Position numbers and translations under genes: made by a program | In this document: piece after piece, positions 43,072-54,617 of the stretch | How positions within the stretch are numbered: the first letter of the stretch is position 1 | How the letters are laid out: each line of letters starts with the position of its first letter | Notes under the pieces: generated by a model | Database searches by the model: none | What the model was told of the DNA's origin: nothing | The model's input: only the letters and a program-made list of their open reading frames with translations | Assembly: GCA_012845835.1 (NCBI GenBank) | Contig: JABAKD010000012.1 | Location: forward strand, 5,857,344-5,921,343 | DNA: 64,000 nt | Direction of reading: 5' to 3' | Source: Undaria pinnatifida | Lineage: Eukaryota; Sar; Phaeophyceae; Laminariales; Alariaceae

Positions 43072-43829
43072 TCCTCTGTAGACTGAGTCTGCAGGCGATG
43101 CTGGAGCCACCGAAGAGGCTACCATTGCCGTGATCGTGAACACATTGCTGTTTAACTTTTGTAGTTGTTGTTGTTGCTGCTGCTGCTGTTGTTATTGTTG
43201 TTCTCACATTAACTCGCATAATCAAGTCCGTGGTCACAGGACAGGCTCCAGTCACTCTGGAGCTGAGGAATGCCCCAGGGAAAAACACAAACAGACCAAA
43301 GGTGGTACACGCATATATCAGAGCTGACGCAATTAATGCCTCCACCAGAAACATATCAAAATGAAATCGGGAGTCAGCCTACGATGTGCCAGGTCCATAC
43401 TGGTGCATACGTTTCACTACTCGCGCCTGGAAAAACTGACTACACCGCTTGCCACCCAAGAAAGACTACCACGTATATATTGCACGTAGTACCTATCACT
43501 ACGCATACGCACGACAGACGCAAGTTATTTGGAAAAAAGAAACAAAGAAAAGAAAAGAGGATAAAGGAAAGGAAAGAAAAGACAAAGCAGGAAGAGGAAG
43601 CAAGAAAAGGAAAAGAGAAAAAAATGTCATACTAGCAGACCCTAGGAACTGACTAAAGACGGCATTGGGCTCATAGAGGGTATCAAGTGTATCATCAATG
43701 GCACTGGGGAGAGAACGCAACATGGCGAAGAAGTCAGGGCGGTCTTACGCTATCTTGTGACGGCCATTGGAAGGCTCACAAATTCCAAGACCATGATGGC
43801 CAGACCCAGACTTCAGTCTCTTGGGCATG

Positions 43830-44038
43830 ACGCCCCCCCTCCGCCCCTCCCCCCTCCCCCCACCCCTCCGCCCCTCCGCCCCTCCCCCCGCCCCCCCTCC
43901 CCCCCTCCCCCCCCCTCCGCCCCTCCCCCCGCCCCCCCTCCCCCCCTCTCCCCCCTCTCCCCCCCTCCCCCCCTCCCCCCCTCCCCCCCTCCCCCCGTCT
44001 CCCCCTCCCACCGTCCCCCCCTCCCCCCTCCCCCCGGC
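43830..44038 (+). repeat. C-rich low-complexity tract at the 3' end of the LINE
   Basis: About 210 bases of CCCCTCCCCC-type sequence (G-rich on the LINE strand). It follows the last LINE-like residues (TVGISKRPG on the - strand), so it is probably an expanded Gly-rich C-terminal or 3' tail. Confidence 0.85.
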
Positions 44039-44187
44039 CGCTTAGAAATGCCGACGGTGGATGGCGCTGTCGCAGCCTTTGCGCGTCGCTCTGCAGCTTT
44101 GCGTCTCTCCGTTTCATGCTAATTCCGCATAAACAGCCCGGCTCCCTCCTCCGCTCGTCTAAACCATCTGCCGGCCTTCTGAGCAGC

Positions 44188-45982
44188 CTATCGACACCCT
44201 TCGAATTTCATTCCAAAAACCGACATATCGTCCTTCAGATGAGCCATCCAGTCCTTATCTGGCCCCACTGAGTAGCTCTCACCCCCAACAAGCTCCCCAA
44301 GCATCACCCTCAGTGGCAGACGCTCTTCTCCCATACGTGCTACGAATCCCGCAAACAATATCCTCCGTTTGCGCACTATCGCCTCTATGCTCTCGGAAGC
44401 TGTCTTGGCAAGCGCGTCGGCGTACGATAGGGTGTGGTCGTCGCGCTTCCGTTTCCGCCATCCGAGGCATTGGAGGAGCATGGAGTGGTGGACCCGTCGT
44501 AGCCTGTCATAGACAGGCTTGTTCGGGCTACACGTCATGCCACCGTAAAGTAGAGTCTCGACCACCTCAGCTCTCAGCAACCGCACCTTCAACCGTAAGC
44601 GCACACCCGGGCAATCATAGATTTCCATCTTGTACCGCTGGAAGCACGCCCAGGCCCTCTGAAGACGCCGCGTTATTTCAATCCTAAGGTCTCTGTCTGC
44701 AAATAATAGCCCCGCCCAAGTACACAAACTCGATTGTTTGTTTGTATACCTGGTCGGTTGCATTGATTGTGAACGACACCTTCCCCCCGCCTTTGGTTTG
44801 CAGGCACATAATCTCTGTTTTTGCCTCGGCGACCGTAAGCCCGAACGACGAGCACGCAGTCACGATCACCGTCATCATCCTCTCCAGCCCTTCTGATGAT
44901 CGCGATACGATGCCCGCATCGTCCGTGTACAGCACACCCCACAATCTCTGCACCTCCTCCCCCTCCTCCCCCCTCCGCCCGTCGACTTTGCCTGTGCATG
45001 AATTGCCCTTCTTCTCGCCTTTCTGCTTTCGTTGGAGCTGTACCATGTTGTCCGTGATGGCTGCATCAGCGAGGAAGCGTTTCTCGGCCACACGCAGTAC
45101 CGCCGTGAAAAACATGTTGAACAGCAGTGGCGCGAGCACGCATCCTTGCCTGAGACCTTGCCCCACGTCGAACGTATCCGAGCACTCTCCATCATCCAAC
45201 CGCACGCATGCTTGCATGCCGTCGTGGAATTGTCGGATGGCGGCGAGCATTCTCGGTGGCACGCCAAAACGAGCAAGGACATCCCACAGAAGGGTTCGGT
45301 CGACGGAGTCATATGCTTTGGTGAAGTCGATAAAGCACAAGCACAAGGGGGTGTCCTTCTTCCGCGTCAGTTCCTGCAGTCGTCGTACTACGAACATCAT
45401 GTCAACCGTCGAGCGTTGGGATCTGAACCCACACTGTTCCTCCGGCAGAATGTTCTCGCGTTCGCAACAGTCACCCAGGCGACCCGCGATTGCTTTGAGG
45501 AGTACTTTGCCGGCGTGAGCCACGAGGGAGATGCCACGATAATTGCCACACTCAGTCCGATCTTTATTCTTGTGAAGCACCTTAATCGTTGCATCTTTCC
45601 ATTGTTGCGGCACGCTACCTCCCCCACACACAGCGACGATGATATCGTGGAACTTTCCGAGAGTGTTCAATTCTCCTTCGTCGGCCAAAACCTTCAAGAG
45701 CTCGGAAGGGAGACCGTCGGGCCCTACCGCCTTTCGGTTCGCCAACGCACGGATCGCCTCCTCTACTTCGTACCTAGACGGGACATCGTCCAGTGGTCTG
45801 CACGGGGGCCACTGCTTAAGCTCGTCCACAATGCTCGGGTCAAGGGTCGGCGATTTGGTGTTAAGCAGTTTGTGAAACCACCTCACACACCGCTGGCGGA
45901 TGAGGGCATTATCCCGCAGCAATCGACCTTCCTCGTCTTTGGTGTACTGCGAGTTAAACGTCCTCTTCCCTTCCACATCCAT
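44188..45982 (-). pseudogene. LINE reverse transcriptase, frameshifted
   Basis: Copies the element's RNA into DNA at the nicked target. On the - strand from 45982: [81 protein letters not shown] and the catalytic box LYTDDAG near 44930. The first palm aspartate lies in FIDFTKAYD. All key motifs are intact up to YLGG near 44720. The frame then shifts by one base into [20 protein letters not shown] and runs to KFEGC at 44188 with a region typical of LINE C-termini (WRKRKRDDHTLSYADAL, RILFAGFVARM). Confidence 0.93.
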
Positions 45983-47264
45983 CCCCTTGAGGTGTTTGTA
46001 GAAGCTAAACTGATCACCTTCTCGGATACGCCCTTCGAGTTGGCTAACGTAATCTTCGAAAAATCTCTGTACAGCACGATTCGTGACGCAGCTTCCGCCC
46101 GCGTGCGTTTCAGCTGTATGGTGGTCGCCTTCAACGCTCGCCGTAGACCACGATCGTTTGGAGCAGAATGGACCCGTTTCCTCGCGTCTTCCCTATCCTG
46201 CCATCGTGCGTTCAACTCCGCTTTCGTCTCCTCGGTCGCACACCAGCCCCTCGGTACTTGTTTGCGCCGAATAGGGGGCGCTATATCGGCCGCATTCGAT
46301 AATAGCGTCGGTAATGAGGTCATGTTATCAACGCTTCCGGCATTAATACCGGGTACCGAGGAGGCAAGCTCGGCTGCTATCGCGTTTTGGAAATTCATCC
46401 GGAGATGCGGGTCCGCCATTAATCTTGGTAGATCAATAGCTCGCCGTTTTTTGATGACTCTCTTTGGACAATTTGGTGCGATGCGGCCCAAAAGGCGAAT
46501 ATTTCCGATTACGAGGTTGTGATCCGACTCAGCGTTCTCCCTGGGTGGGGTCCGCACAGTGACATTACGTACCAATCGTCTATCCACTTGCCGTGTCAGT
46601 GTAGTCAAGCCTGTACTGGGCCTTTCCTCGGTTGGGACTCTGAAACGTGTACGATATAACACGAGGAGGTGTAGCATCATAGCCGGTCGCCCCGGTGGCG
46701 TATCAGGTTATCCTCGAGCCTGGTATAGGTCAGTTTTGTGAGTTCGAGCCCCGTCGAGTGCATCTCTTTATAAATTCGCTGGGGCTTTTTCTTGTGCACA
46801 AATTGACTTGCGGAAAGCGCGAGATCGTGAGTTAGTCACACTCGATGAAAAATCGACGAGCAGTGGGATTGCTGAACCCTATGCGCGATAAAAATTGAAG
46901 GCAAGAACCGGGGGAGAGAAGGGACGACACTTGTGACCACGGCTTGTCCAGAAGCTGGAAAGTAGAAGTGTGAGAAAAACGAAAAAAAAAAAACGTGTTG
47001 AGGAGGGCGAGTTTGTTATCAATTGCGTGAATCAATAGTCGCTCTCCGTTTGTCGTTCAGCTCGTCACGTCCGTATGCACCCAATACCTTGCTGTCGGTC
47101 CACACGATCCCTCTCATGCCTGTACGAGCATTTGCGTCCATCAGGACAAGGAGGTGGTCCCTACTGGGTACCCCCTTGACCACCTCGTCAATTGAACTCC
47201 AAAAGTAATGTTTTTCGCTGGTGCTCTTGTCGAGAGTGGGAGCATAGCCTACAATGAAAGACAC
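45983..47264 (-). pseudogene. LINE apurinic-type endonuclease and linker, interrupted
   Basis: On the - strand 47264-47020: GYAPTLDKSTSEKHYFW, LLVLMDANARTGM (the catalytic D-x-N of the exonuclease/endonuclease/phosphatase fold) and GAYGRDELND. A frameshift near 47020 leads to DNKLALLNTFF, where the SINE sits. The frame resumes beyond it at RVPTEERPSTGL (46640), then RLVRNVTVRTPPRENAESDH, which holds the conserved S-D-H. The linker to the RT follows to about 45900. Confidence 0.88.
46651..46990 (+). mobile_element. tRNA-derived SINE inserted in the LINE
   Basis: Head with RNA polymerase III box A (TGGCGTATCAGG at 46694-46705) and box B (GAGTTCGAGCCCC at 46741-46753), spaced as in a tRNA gene. 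A unique body and an A-tail (46982-46990 and beyond) follow. Flanked by AAACGTGT (46643-46650) and AAACGTGT (46991-46998). Removing the insert rejoins the LINE frame LNT|FFRVP. Partial copies lie at 30182-30352 and 31248-31462. Confidence 0.92.
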
Positions 47265-47384
47265 ACCATTAGATTTTGTAAGCGCATGCGTCGAACACCT
47301 ACTCGCATATGTACGAAACTACGACGCTCTCGTTGGGTGACCCATGTGGGATTGCTCATCTGTCCAAACAAGTACCTGAACCCC

Positions 47385-47480
47385 AGCTCTTCTCCTCTCC
47401 TCTCCTCTACTACTATGAAACACTGCCTGAACCTCCCCTCTCCTCTCCGCTCCTCTTCTACTATAAAACACCGAAAATAC
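47385..47480 (+). repeat. Two-unit CTCCTCTC-rich repeat within the LINE 5' part
   Basis: TTCTCCTCTCCTCTCCTCTA, CTACTATGAAACACTGCCTG and then CCTCTCCTCTCCGCTCCTCT, TCTACTATAAAACACCGAAA. About 55-60 bp per unit. Confidence 0.75.
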
Positions 47481-47523
47481 AACACCATCTGATCTCGTCT
47501 GACATGTCATACACATCAAGGTT

Positions 47524-48219
47524 TCAAGCGCCAACATCAGCAATTTCGGGTTGCCCATACCGCACATACCGCAAGTTGGTCGGTGTTTCTCGACGCGGCG
47601 TTCTCCGGAGCAGGTGCGGGGGAGGGTTGGTTGGAGGCGGTGGTGGGCCCGCAGGTATGCTCGTAGGTGTCCTCCTTCTTTCGTGCTGCTGTCGACACCC
47701 GACAGAGCAGCTGGCGTCTTCGTATGACCCACCCCGTCCAAGAGCAGCAGCCCCCTCGGTAAAGGTAGTGGAGGAGCTGTGCATACGGCGATCGTTGCTA
47801 TCATGCTCGTTTCGTAGACGTCCGGCGTCTTCTCGACTTTTCAGAGTTGTTCGTGCTTGCATGAAAGCCGGGCCGTCCGCAAGACTGCGACCCTTATCAC
47901 CCATCGCTGCTGTGTTGTTGCTAGTGCCCCCCTCTGCGCCTCTGCTGCTGTTGAAGAGTGTGCCACGCTCTCCTGCCTGGCTGGAGGATGCAGGAATAAT
48001 CTCTCCGCATTCTGCGCGTTGCGGATTGTTATGCGCATTCTCGACGTGCTGAGCTAATGGCACAGCGTGGTTCCTCGTCAGAGAGTTCTCGTGCTGACCG
48101 TGACATTGCACTGCTGCTGCTGCTGTTGCACTCTCCAGCGGGATGGATCCCACGCCGAGTCCTGGTCTCGAGTTGCCTCTATCGAGGGTCGGGCGCTCTA
48201 CGGTGCGCATAGACGACAT
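47524..48219 (-). other. Open frame of 231 codons upstream of the LINE endonuclease (possible ORF1 remnant)
   Basis: Starts MSSMRTVERPTLDRG on the - strand, rich in Ser, Ala, Arg, Gly, with a Pro run near the end (GPPPPPTNPPPH). No domain recognised. Its place just 5' of the endonuclease and on the same strand fits a LINE N-terminal region or ORF1, but it could be a chance frame in GC-rich DNA. Confidence 0.35.
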
Positions 48220-48444
48220 CAGCCGTAGGCAGGGGTGGGAGGCAATGATGAAAGAAATGATGGATATCTTGGAGATCTGAGCAGGATCGAGTGCGATCCA
48301 ACCCTACGAGTACGAGACTTTTGCTTGCGTACTCGAAGTGGACAAGTCTATGATCCTACCAGAGGACGGCTTGTAATATCCGCCAAAACTCTTGGCAGCA
48401 CTCAACAGGATTGCTGCTGTCATTCCACTCTCTGCTTGTGTGAG

Positions 48445-48586
48445 AGTTGCCCACAGGCTTGTCGCTCTATACAGCTCTACAAGTACCCGGTAGCACTACT
48501 GCTACTGTACGCTGGTTGCCCACAGGCTTGTCGATCTATACCGCTCTACAAGTATCTGGTGGCACTACTGCTACTGTACGCTGCAC
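48445..48586 (+). repeat. 72-bp tandem duplication
   Basis: GTTGCCCACAGGCTTGTCGC at 48445 and again at 48517, each ending CACTACTGCTACTGTACGCT. Six or so differences between units. The length is a multiple of 3, so the frame stays open, but no gene is supported. Confidence 0.9.
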
Positions 48587-48650
48587 GGCAGAGCTGCACC
48601 AATGTTTTTTCGGGGAAAGCTACTTGGAATTAGTATAAGATCACTTTTGT
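48587..48650 (-). mobile_element. 85-bp short foldback element, partial inverted copy
   Basis: On the - strand: TTATACTAATTCCAAGTAGC, TTTCCCCGAAAAAACATTGG, TGCAGCTCTGCCG. Confidence 0.6.
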
Positions 48651-49282
48651 CGTCGGCATAACTAAACAAACGGTTTCATGTGTCCGTTCGCGATCATGAT
48701 GCAGGCTGTTCGCTTTTCCCACCGCGCATCCACGATTCCACTCGTCCAAGCATATCGTAGTTTCCCCCCGAAAGGGGATGACGTGTATAGTACGCGTCTT
48801 TTCAAAAAGTTGCGTTCTGCGTTCTGCACACACCACATGTTCACCTGCATCGATAGGCGCTTTGCATAGAGCTCCGTCAACACACAACAGTTCGGGCTTC
48901 TGGCGTAGGCAGCTGGGCGTAGGGTATCAGGAATGGAGCACGTACTATCCGAACTGCAAGAACTGCAACGCTAGCAGTTGCACGATACGCGCTCTGCATG
49001 GTGCCACGAGTTTGTTCGGCGTGCCCTCACCATAAAAGACGGTTGTTTAAACCCCGCTTGCTTGCTTGTCATGTCTGTTGCTCATGTATCTGGGCCCCAA
49101 AGGGTCCTTGTGTATGATGGGTGGCGTGTTGAGCACGAGGTTCGGAATTGGCTGCACTCTTTCGTGCCTCTGGTGCGCAATAATAATAATTAATCTGCAG
49201 GTTTCCGCCCCCTCCACAGGAAGTGACGTATGTACGGTATGCATTGCATGTCAGACTATGCTAATGTCTACCAGGTACTTTT
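48651..49282. other. No supported gene
   Basis: Short frames only. No splice structure, repeat or RNA gene could be supported. Confidence 0.4.
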
Positions 49283-49353
49283 TTTTTTTTTGTCCTCCGG
49301 CGGATGGGAAAAACAAAGACACTTCCACGTATTTTCATACGCGTCGTGTGTCG
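49283..49353 (-). repeat. Dispersed repeat with A-tail (copy 2, inverted)
   Basis: On the - strand GACGCGTATGAAAATACGTG, then CCCATCCGCCGGAGGACA and A11. Matches 2453-2531. Confidence 0.65.
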
Positions 49354-49934
49354 ATTTGACTTGCTTTCGCAACCGAACGCAATGACTACGATAACATCAC
49401 ATACATGTCATGCTAAAAAATGTAACACTGAATAAGCCACCTGTTTACAGGAATAAGCCACCTGTTTACAGCGAACGTGGGTGTACCTGGACCAGCGCTG
49501 TAGCAGTGCGTACATTGTACCAATTCATTTTTTTAAACAAAGGAAACATGTAAGAACACGGTTTGAACGATATTAGTATTATTTATTAATATTTCATTTG
49601 CCATCTGACAATGTAGTAGCGTGAGTGTCAAAAACCAGAAACACGATGAAAGAACACAACATCCAGATGAAAGCGTGAAAAGATGTTTCCAACAACCAAA
49701 AACTACGAATACTACAAGTAAGTACCTCCCTGCCCTCCTGGCCCTGCCCCCTCCAGCCGCAAGGGCCAAGTCCTTCCCCCTAACACGTCCGGACATTATT
49801 AGTAGTGCTTGTATTGAGTAGTTCCTTACTTGAGCGCCACGTCATTCATTAGCGTCATTGGCGCCATTGGCCATAAATAACATGAAAAAAGTAAAAGAGT
49901 TATTATACGAAACCCCATGATAATATTATAAAAA
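49354..49934. other. No supported gene
   Basis: Contains the short direct repeat GGAATAAGCCACCTGTTTAC (49450 region, twice in tandem). Nothing else recognised. Confidence 0.4.
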
Positions 49935-52900
49935 ATGAAAATACACTCCCGCTGTGAGATCGAAGATTTCGTCGAAACTCATCTTTGCAAGCTGTGTGTG
50001 ATACACTCCGATCGCGCGCATTTCGAGTTGTGTGTCCTCATTAAGGATATAGGTCGGCGACTCCCCTTACAACTACAGTGTAGCTATCAGGGTCAACAGG
50101 GTGATTTTAGTCAGTCTGTGCGCGGAAAATATAAAACCCGTTTCTGAGGGGGACAAAATCTGACAGCTGTGGAGGGAAATGTATCCTTTTATCAAGTGAA
50201 TCTTGTAAGTCGAATAACCGGTGAGGGGGGGGGCGGAGTTTTGAAGGACGTGGGGGCCTGGTTTTGATCAAAAGCGAGCGGGTTTGGAGGGGGGGGGGGG
50301 GGGGGGGAAGGGGGGGGCAATTTGTGCATGTAAGCTATAAATCCTTTCAAGGGGATAAATCTGACGGTTTTGGCACCAGTTTTTTTTTTTTTTTTTGGGG
50401 GGGGGGGTTGGGGCGGGGGTGGGGCGTGTGGGGCAGCTCAATATGTGCGTGGAAACTATACATTATTTTGAGGGGATAAATGTGACGGTTTTGGAAATAA
50501 TGCATCAGTTTATCATGTATATCCTGGGGTAAGTCGTACAATCAGTGAGTAGAGAGAGGGTGAAGTGTTCGAGGGGGTGGGGTTGGGATGGGTTGGGGGG
50601 GGCGGGGGGGGGGGGGAGGTGGGGGGTGGGGGCGGGGGGGGCGCGGGGGGGGGGGGGGGGGGGGAAGGAAGGGTTTTAGGTGAGGGGTTTGTTATACGTG
50701 TGGTGCTAGGTCTAGGCGATGGTGCGGGTGATGGGGAAGAAGGGGGCGTTCGGGGCGGGGGGGGGGAGGGGAAGCAGCGGCATGGATGGCTCTCGAAAGA
50801 TAATGAGGTGATATCCTGTGCGTGAAGTGTTTATTAATCTGGCGGACTTCGATATTTGGTGGGGCGTTTGAGTAAGGGAGAGCGAGAGGGGGGGGGGGGG
50901 GGGGGGGATTTTTTAGCAGGTTTAGGTCACAAATAATATTCAAATACACTTCGGCTGTGAGATCAAAGATATGTAGGGGCTTGTTATACGCGTGGTGCTA
51001 GGTCTACGCGATCGTGCGGGTGGTTGAAAAAGAGGGGGCGTTGAAGGGGGGGAAGGGGTGGGGGGAAAATAATTGAAAACTACGTTCCATGGATGGTCAG
51101 AAAGATAATGACGTGATATCAACTGCGTATAGGTGTTTATTACTCTGGCCGATTTCGATTGTGAGTGGGGCGTTTGGACAAACTAGGCGGAAGGGGGGGG
51201 GATCGGGGGACGGGGGGAGGGGGGGGGGGGGGGGGGGGAAGGGTTGGGGTTTTTCATGAACAAGAGGGGTCAGGGGAGGGGAGGGGGGGGGGGGGCGGGG
51301 GGCGGGACATTTCAATATGTGCGCGGAAACTATAAATCCTCAAAGGGGACAAACCTGACGATTGAAGCAATAAGACATCCCTTTATATCATCTGGGGCTT
51401 GTAATGCTTACTATTCTAGAAGGTTTGATGCTCGATGCAGCATGCAACCCAGTGTTTAAGTGTAGTAAATAACGTGTTAAATCTTCCTAATTTGTTGTTG
51501 TATGATACATGGATCGAAAGCTAGGATATTTTATAGAATAATATTTGTAGTTACCATTATTTTCTGACATCGCTAATTATAAGAAAGAGATTGTAATACT
51601 GGAGGGGAAGATAACAACTTCTTAATCCGGGTTACTGCTTCAGATTGAGTTGTTCCCCACTGTTTCTCGAATTCCCGCCGTTGCTTATACTGCTTTTTAG
51701 TAAGCTCGACCAGAGGTGCTGTAACTTCAGCATATTCTGGTACAAACCGGCGTACGAGTCTGCCCCGAGGAGCCAGGATGATCGTGAAGTATTATAGTGA
51801 TAAGGAGGCGGTACAATCTAGGGAATAGGGGCTGGTATCCACAAGATACGCATTGTCAAATACAACAGGCGAGGTGATGTGGCCATGCACTGTTTGTCAC
51901 CACCATCATACAGTTACCATTATTTTCTGACATCGCTAATTATACGAAAGAGATACGTATTGCCAAATACAGCATGCGAGGTGATGTATGTGGCCATGTA
52001 CTGTCTCCGCCATTGAGCATTAGAGGGAGGGATGCGAATCGTCAGTTTTTAAGGAACGCTTGGTATACATGCGCCATGATATTATATCGTAAAAACACGC
52101 GTCTGTTCTTCATCTAACTTTCGGTGGACGAAGCCGTACCGTTTGGTTACATAATGCATACATACCGTATGCCTATAACAAGCTGACTGCACGCCCAAGG
52201 ATGCGTTGCCGAGCGTCACCAACAAAAACAAAGAAAGGTCTTAGAAGTTGGGGGGGGGGGGGAACTGATCCACCGTGCCTTATCAACTTTGACCGAAAGA
52301 GTTATACCTTGTTGATAGCATTAGCACAAAAACATATTATAAAAAATAAATTACACTCCAGCTGTGAGATCGAATATTTTGTCGAAATTCATCTTTGGAA
52401 GCTGTGTGTGATACTCCGATCGCGCGTATTACGGGTTGTGTGTCCTCATTAAGGATACAGTAGGTGGCCCTATATAAGGCGGGTCATATAGTGCGGGTAT
52501 CCGATATTGTGCGGGTGAAATCGTTTGGCACAATATAGATCCCTCTATAGTGGCCGGTTTTTATTTAGTGCGGGTGCCCGGTATAGTGCGGGTAAATTTT
52601 CGTGACACATACCCGCACTTTATAGGGCTACCTACTGTATAGGTCGGCGACTCCCCTTGCAACTATAGTGTAGCTATCAGGGTCAACAGGGTGATGTTGG
52701 GCAGTCTGTGTGCGGAAACTATAAAACCCGTTTCTGAGGGGGACAAAATCTGACAGCTGTGGAAGGAAATGCATCAGTTTATCAGGTGGATCCTTTAAGT
52801 CGAATATCCGGTGAGGGGAGGGCGGAGTTTTTAAGGACGTGGGGGCCTGAATTTGATCAAAAGGGGGGCGAGAGGGGGGGAGGGGGGGGAGGGGATGGGT

Positions 52901-53360
52901 GGGGCAGGTCAATTTGTGCGTGGAAACTATAATTATTTCTTGTGGGGGAGGGGGGGGGATGTCGCGGGGGAGGCGGGGGGCGGGGGGGGAGGGCTTTAAG
53001 TCGCATAGATGTAGGGGTTTGCTATACGCGTGGTGCTAGGTCTAGGCGATGGTGCGGGTGGTGGGGAAGGAGGGGGCGTTGGGGGCGGGGGTGGGTGGGA
53101 ATTGCAGCAGCGGCATGGACGGCTCTAAAACGATAACGAGGCGATATCCAGGGCGTGGAAGTGTTTAATACTCTGGCGGATTTCGATATTAGGTGGGGCG
53201 TTTGAGCAAGAGGAAGCGAGGGAAAAAAAAAAAAAAGGGGGGGCGGGGGGGGGGGGGGGGGGGGTTTCAAGAGGTTTAGGTCACATACAACATTAAAATA
53301 CACTCCAGCTATGAGATCAAGGATTTGGTTGACACTGATGTTCGCAACATTGTGTGTGAT
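49935..53360. repeat. Complex array of repeats with long G runs
   Basis: Two or three modules recur. Module A, AATACACTCCAGCTGTGAGA, starts near 49942, 50940, 52344 and 53298. Module B, GCGGAAACTATAAATCC-like with GGGGACAAA/GGGGATAAA, lies near 50122, 50330, 50450, 51320, 52700 and 52920. Module C, CGTGGTGCTAGGTCTAGGCG to GTGGGGCGTTTGAG, lies near 50697, 50990 and 53028. Modules are separated by G runs of 10 to over 20. A block without G runs (51460-52240) carries its own repeat TTACCATTATTTTCTGACAT (51553 and 51912). The Gly-rich and Pro-rich frames here are products of the runs. Confidence 0.88.
52458..52637. mobile_element. Tigger/pogo-like MITE, TA target, with empty-site paralogue
   Basis: Ends CAGTAGGTGGCCCTATATAA and (reverse complement of right end) CAGTAGGTAGCCCTATAAAG, with TA outside both ends (52456-52457, 52638-52639). 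The inside repeats ATAGTGCGGGTA. The sister repeat unit at 50030-50060 reads AAGGATATAGGTCGGCGA without the insert, which fixes both ends and the TA duplication. Confidence 0.93.
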
Positions 53361-53710
53361 CCTCCAATCGCGCGTATTAAACAATATATATCTTATTATC
53401 ATCTACCTGGTAGTTGCTTATCATAGCGTATCACGGCAACCACCCAAAAACTTACCGGAACACGTATCACGTACGTCCAAATAAATGCTACGAGTACCAA
53501 GGAAGCAAGTCGGATCGCGAACGGCAAAGAAAAAGGGCTCCATCTCTTACGACGGTGCCCCCCCTAGCCTTCCAACGCATTGGAAATCCTTTCTTTCTCG
53601 TGTCCGATATACCCGCTGCAAGCAACTCGGAGTAGCAGACCAGGCTACGAAAGCAGAAGCACTGCAAGTTCGACTTCAATGATGGCACCGAACGTGAATA
53701 CATGTAGTAT

Positions 53711-53929
53711 GGGTCCCTCAGCAGTGCTGGTATGTGCCGGCCTGTAAAAAACCCGGCACTACTGCGGCAATCGGCACTACTGCGGCAATCGGCACTACTG
53801 CGGCAATCGGCACTACTCGGCACACTGCCACCATAGGTTACGGTATGCTCATATGTGTCAAGCGATTTTACCGGCACTACCGAGGCAGCCGACACTACTG
53901 CGGCAACCGGCACTACTGAGGGACCACTG
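53711..53929. mobile_element. Foldback element (GGTCCCTCAGYAGTGC ends) with internal 18-bp minisatellite
   Basis: Left GGGTCCCTCAGCAGTGCTGG; right end reverse complement CAGTGGTCCCTCAGTAGTGC. Internal CGGCACTACTGCGGCAAT repeated three times plus a partial. Right flank fits CAGTGG-type Tigger ends; left terminus is damaged. Confidence 0.78.
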
Positions 53930-54617
53930 TTGTAGTTGACTAGTCTACAGAAAATTGACCGTTGACGGTGTTGACGGTCTAGTTTTGTCCCGTCAAGGCC
54001 TCGTGAGACGTAATATACTAGTTTTAGGATGGAGCGGTCCTTGACGGTTGTCCGTCAAAAGCCAAGCGTGCCGTACACCGACATCTTTGGTCTACAGCAA
54101 TACTACAGTAGTACCCGACTTCCATGATACCATACCACCACCCAGGAATTACTAAACTGTAGTACTCGACTTTAACGATGCCGCACCCACCCCAAGATGC
54201 ACCCTTGGGGCTTTTGGCGGCAAGTACGCCAGGAAACGGCACTTTTGGCCGCCATCAGTCACACCTTTAGGGGCGCACTAAAATTACGACTCCGGCACCT
54301 TGATGAGATGAGTGCAGTGCGCGCCGGGGATGGAGGGGGGGGGGGAGGGGGGGGGGACGGCTGTTGAGAGAAGTCGGCGGCAAACGCGGAGAAAAGGGAG
54401 AAAAGGAGGGCAAGCGAGGGGTAAACTGGAAATGGCATTTTATGGCGTCTGCGAGAAGCCTTCGTGCCTCTTCGACCCCGGACTGCCTATCGCGTCCCTC
54501 AATTTTTACCCTCCCCGTCCTTGTCCGAATGGATGCATCTAACCAATTTCGCAATCAAGCGAAGCCCGACCGACCTAACTGACTACAAATGCACACATAC
54601 ATTTACGTGTGTCCATT
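53930..54617. other. No supported gene
   Basis: Two direct repeats of TACAGTAGTACCCGACTTYM (54104, 54153) and short GACGGT-rich repeats near 53950-54060. The region downstream of the TOPORS-like stop includes a GGGGGGGAGGGGGG run at 54336. Confidence 0.4.

Larger units (their letters stand above)
43830..47600 (-). mobile_element. Degenerate non-LTR retrotransposon (LINE)
   Basis: Endonuclease (about 47260-46480) followed by a linker and reverse transcriptase (45982-44188) in the usual LINE order on the - strand. Broken by several frameshifts, a nested SINE (46651-46990) and a purine-rich repeat insertion (47385-47480). Precise ends and target duplications were not found. I recall similar LINE proteins from stramenopile genomes. 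Confidence 0.9.

Noticed and set aside
43745-44122. Pro-rich and Gly-rich ORFs
   Set aside because: Products of the C-rich tract at the LINE end.
45032-46522. 496-codon + strand ORF
   Set aside because: Antisense shadow of the LINE coding strand; all recognisable motifs are on the - strand.
46680-46760. tRNA gene
   Set aside because: Box A and box B are present but the arms do not form a full cloverleaf. The stretch is the head of a SINE with an A-tail and target duplication.
50264-51315. Gly- and Pro-rich ORFs
   Set aside because: Translations of long G runs in a repeat array.
54097-54200. Foldback element with CAGTAGTACCCGACTT ends
   Set aside because: The two similar stretches are in direct, not inverted, orientation, so a transposon call is not supported.
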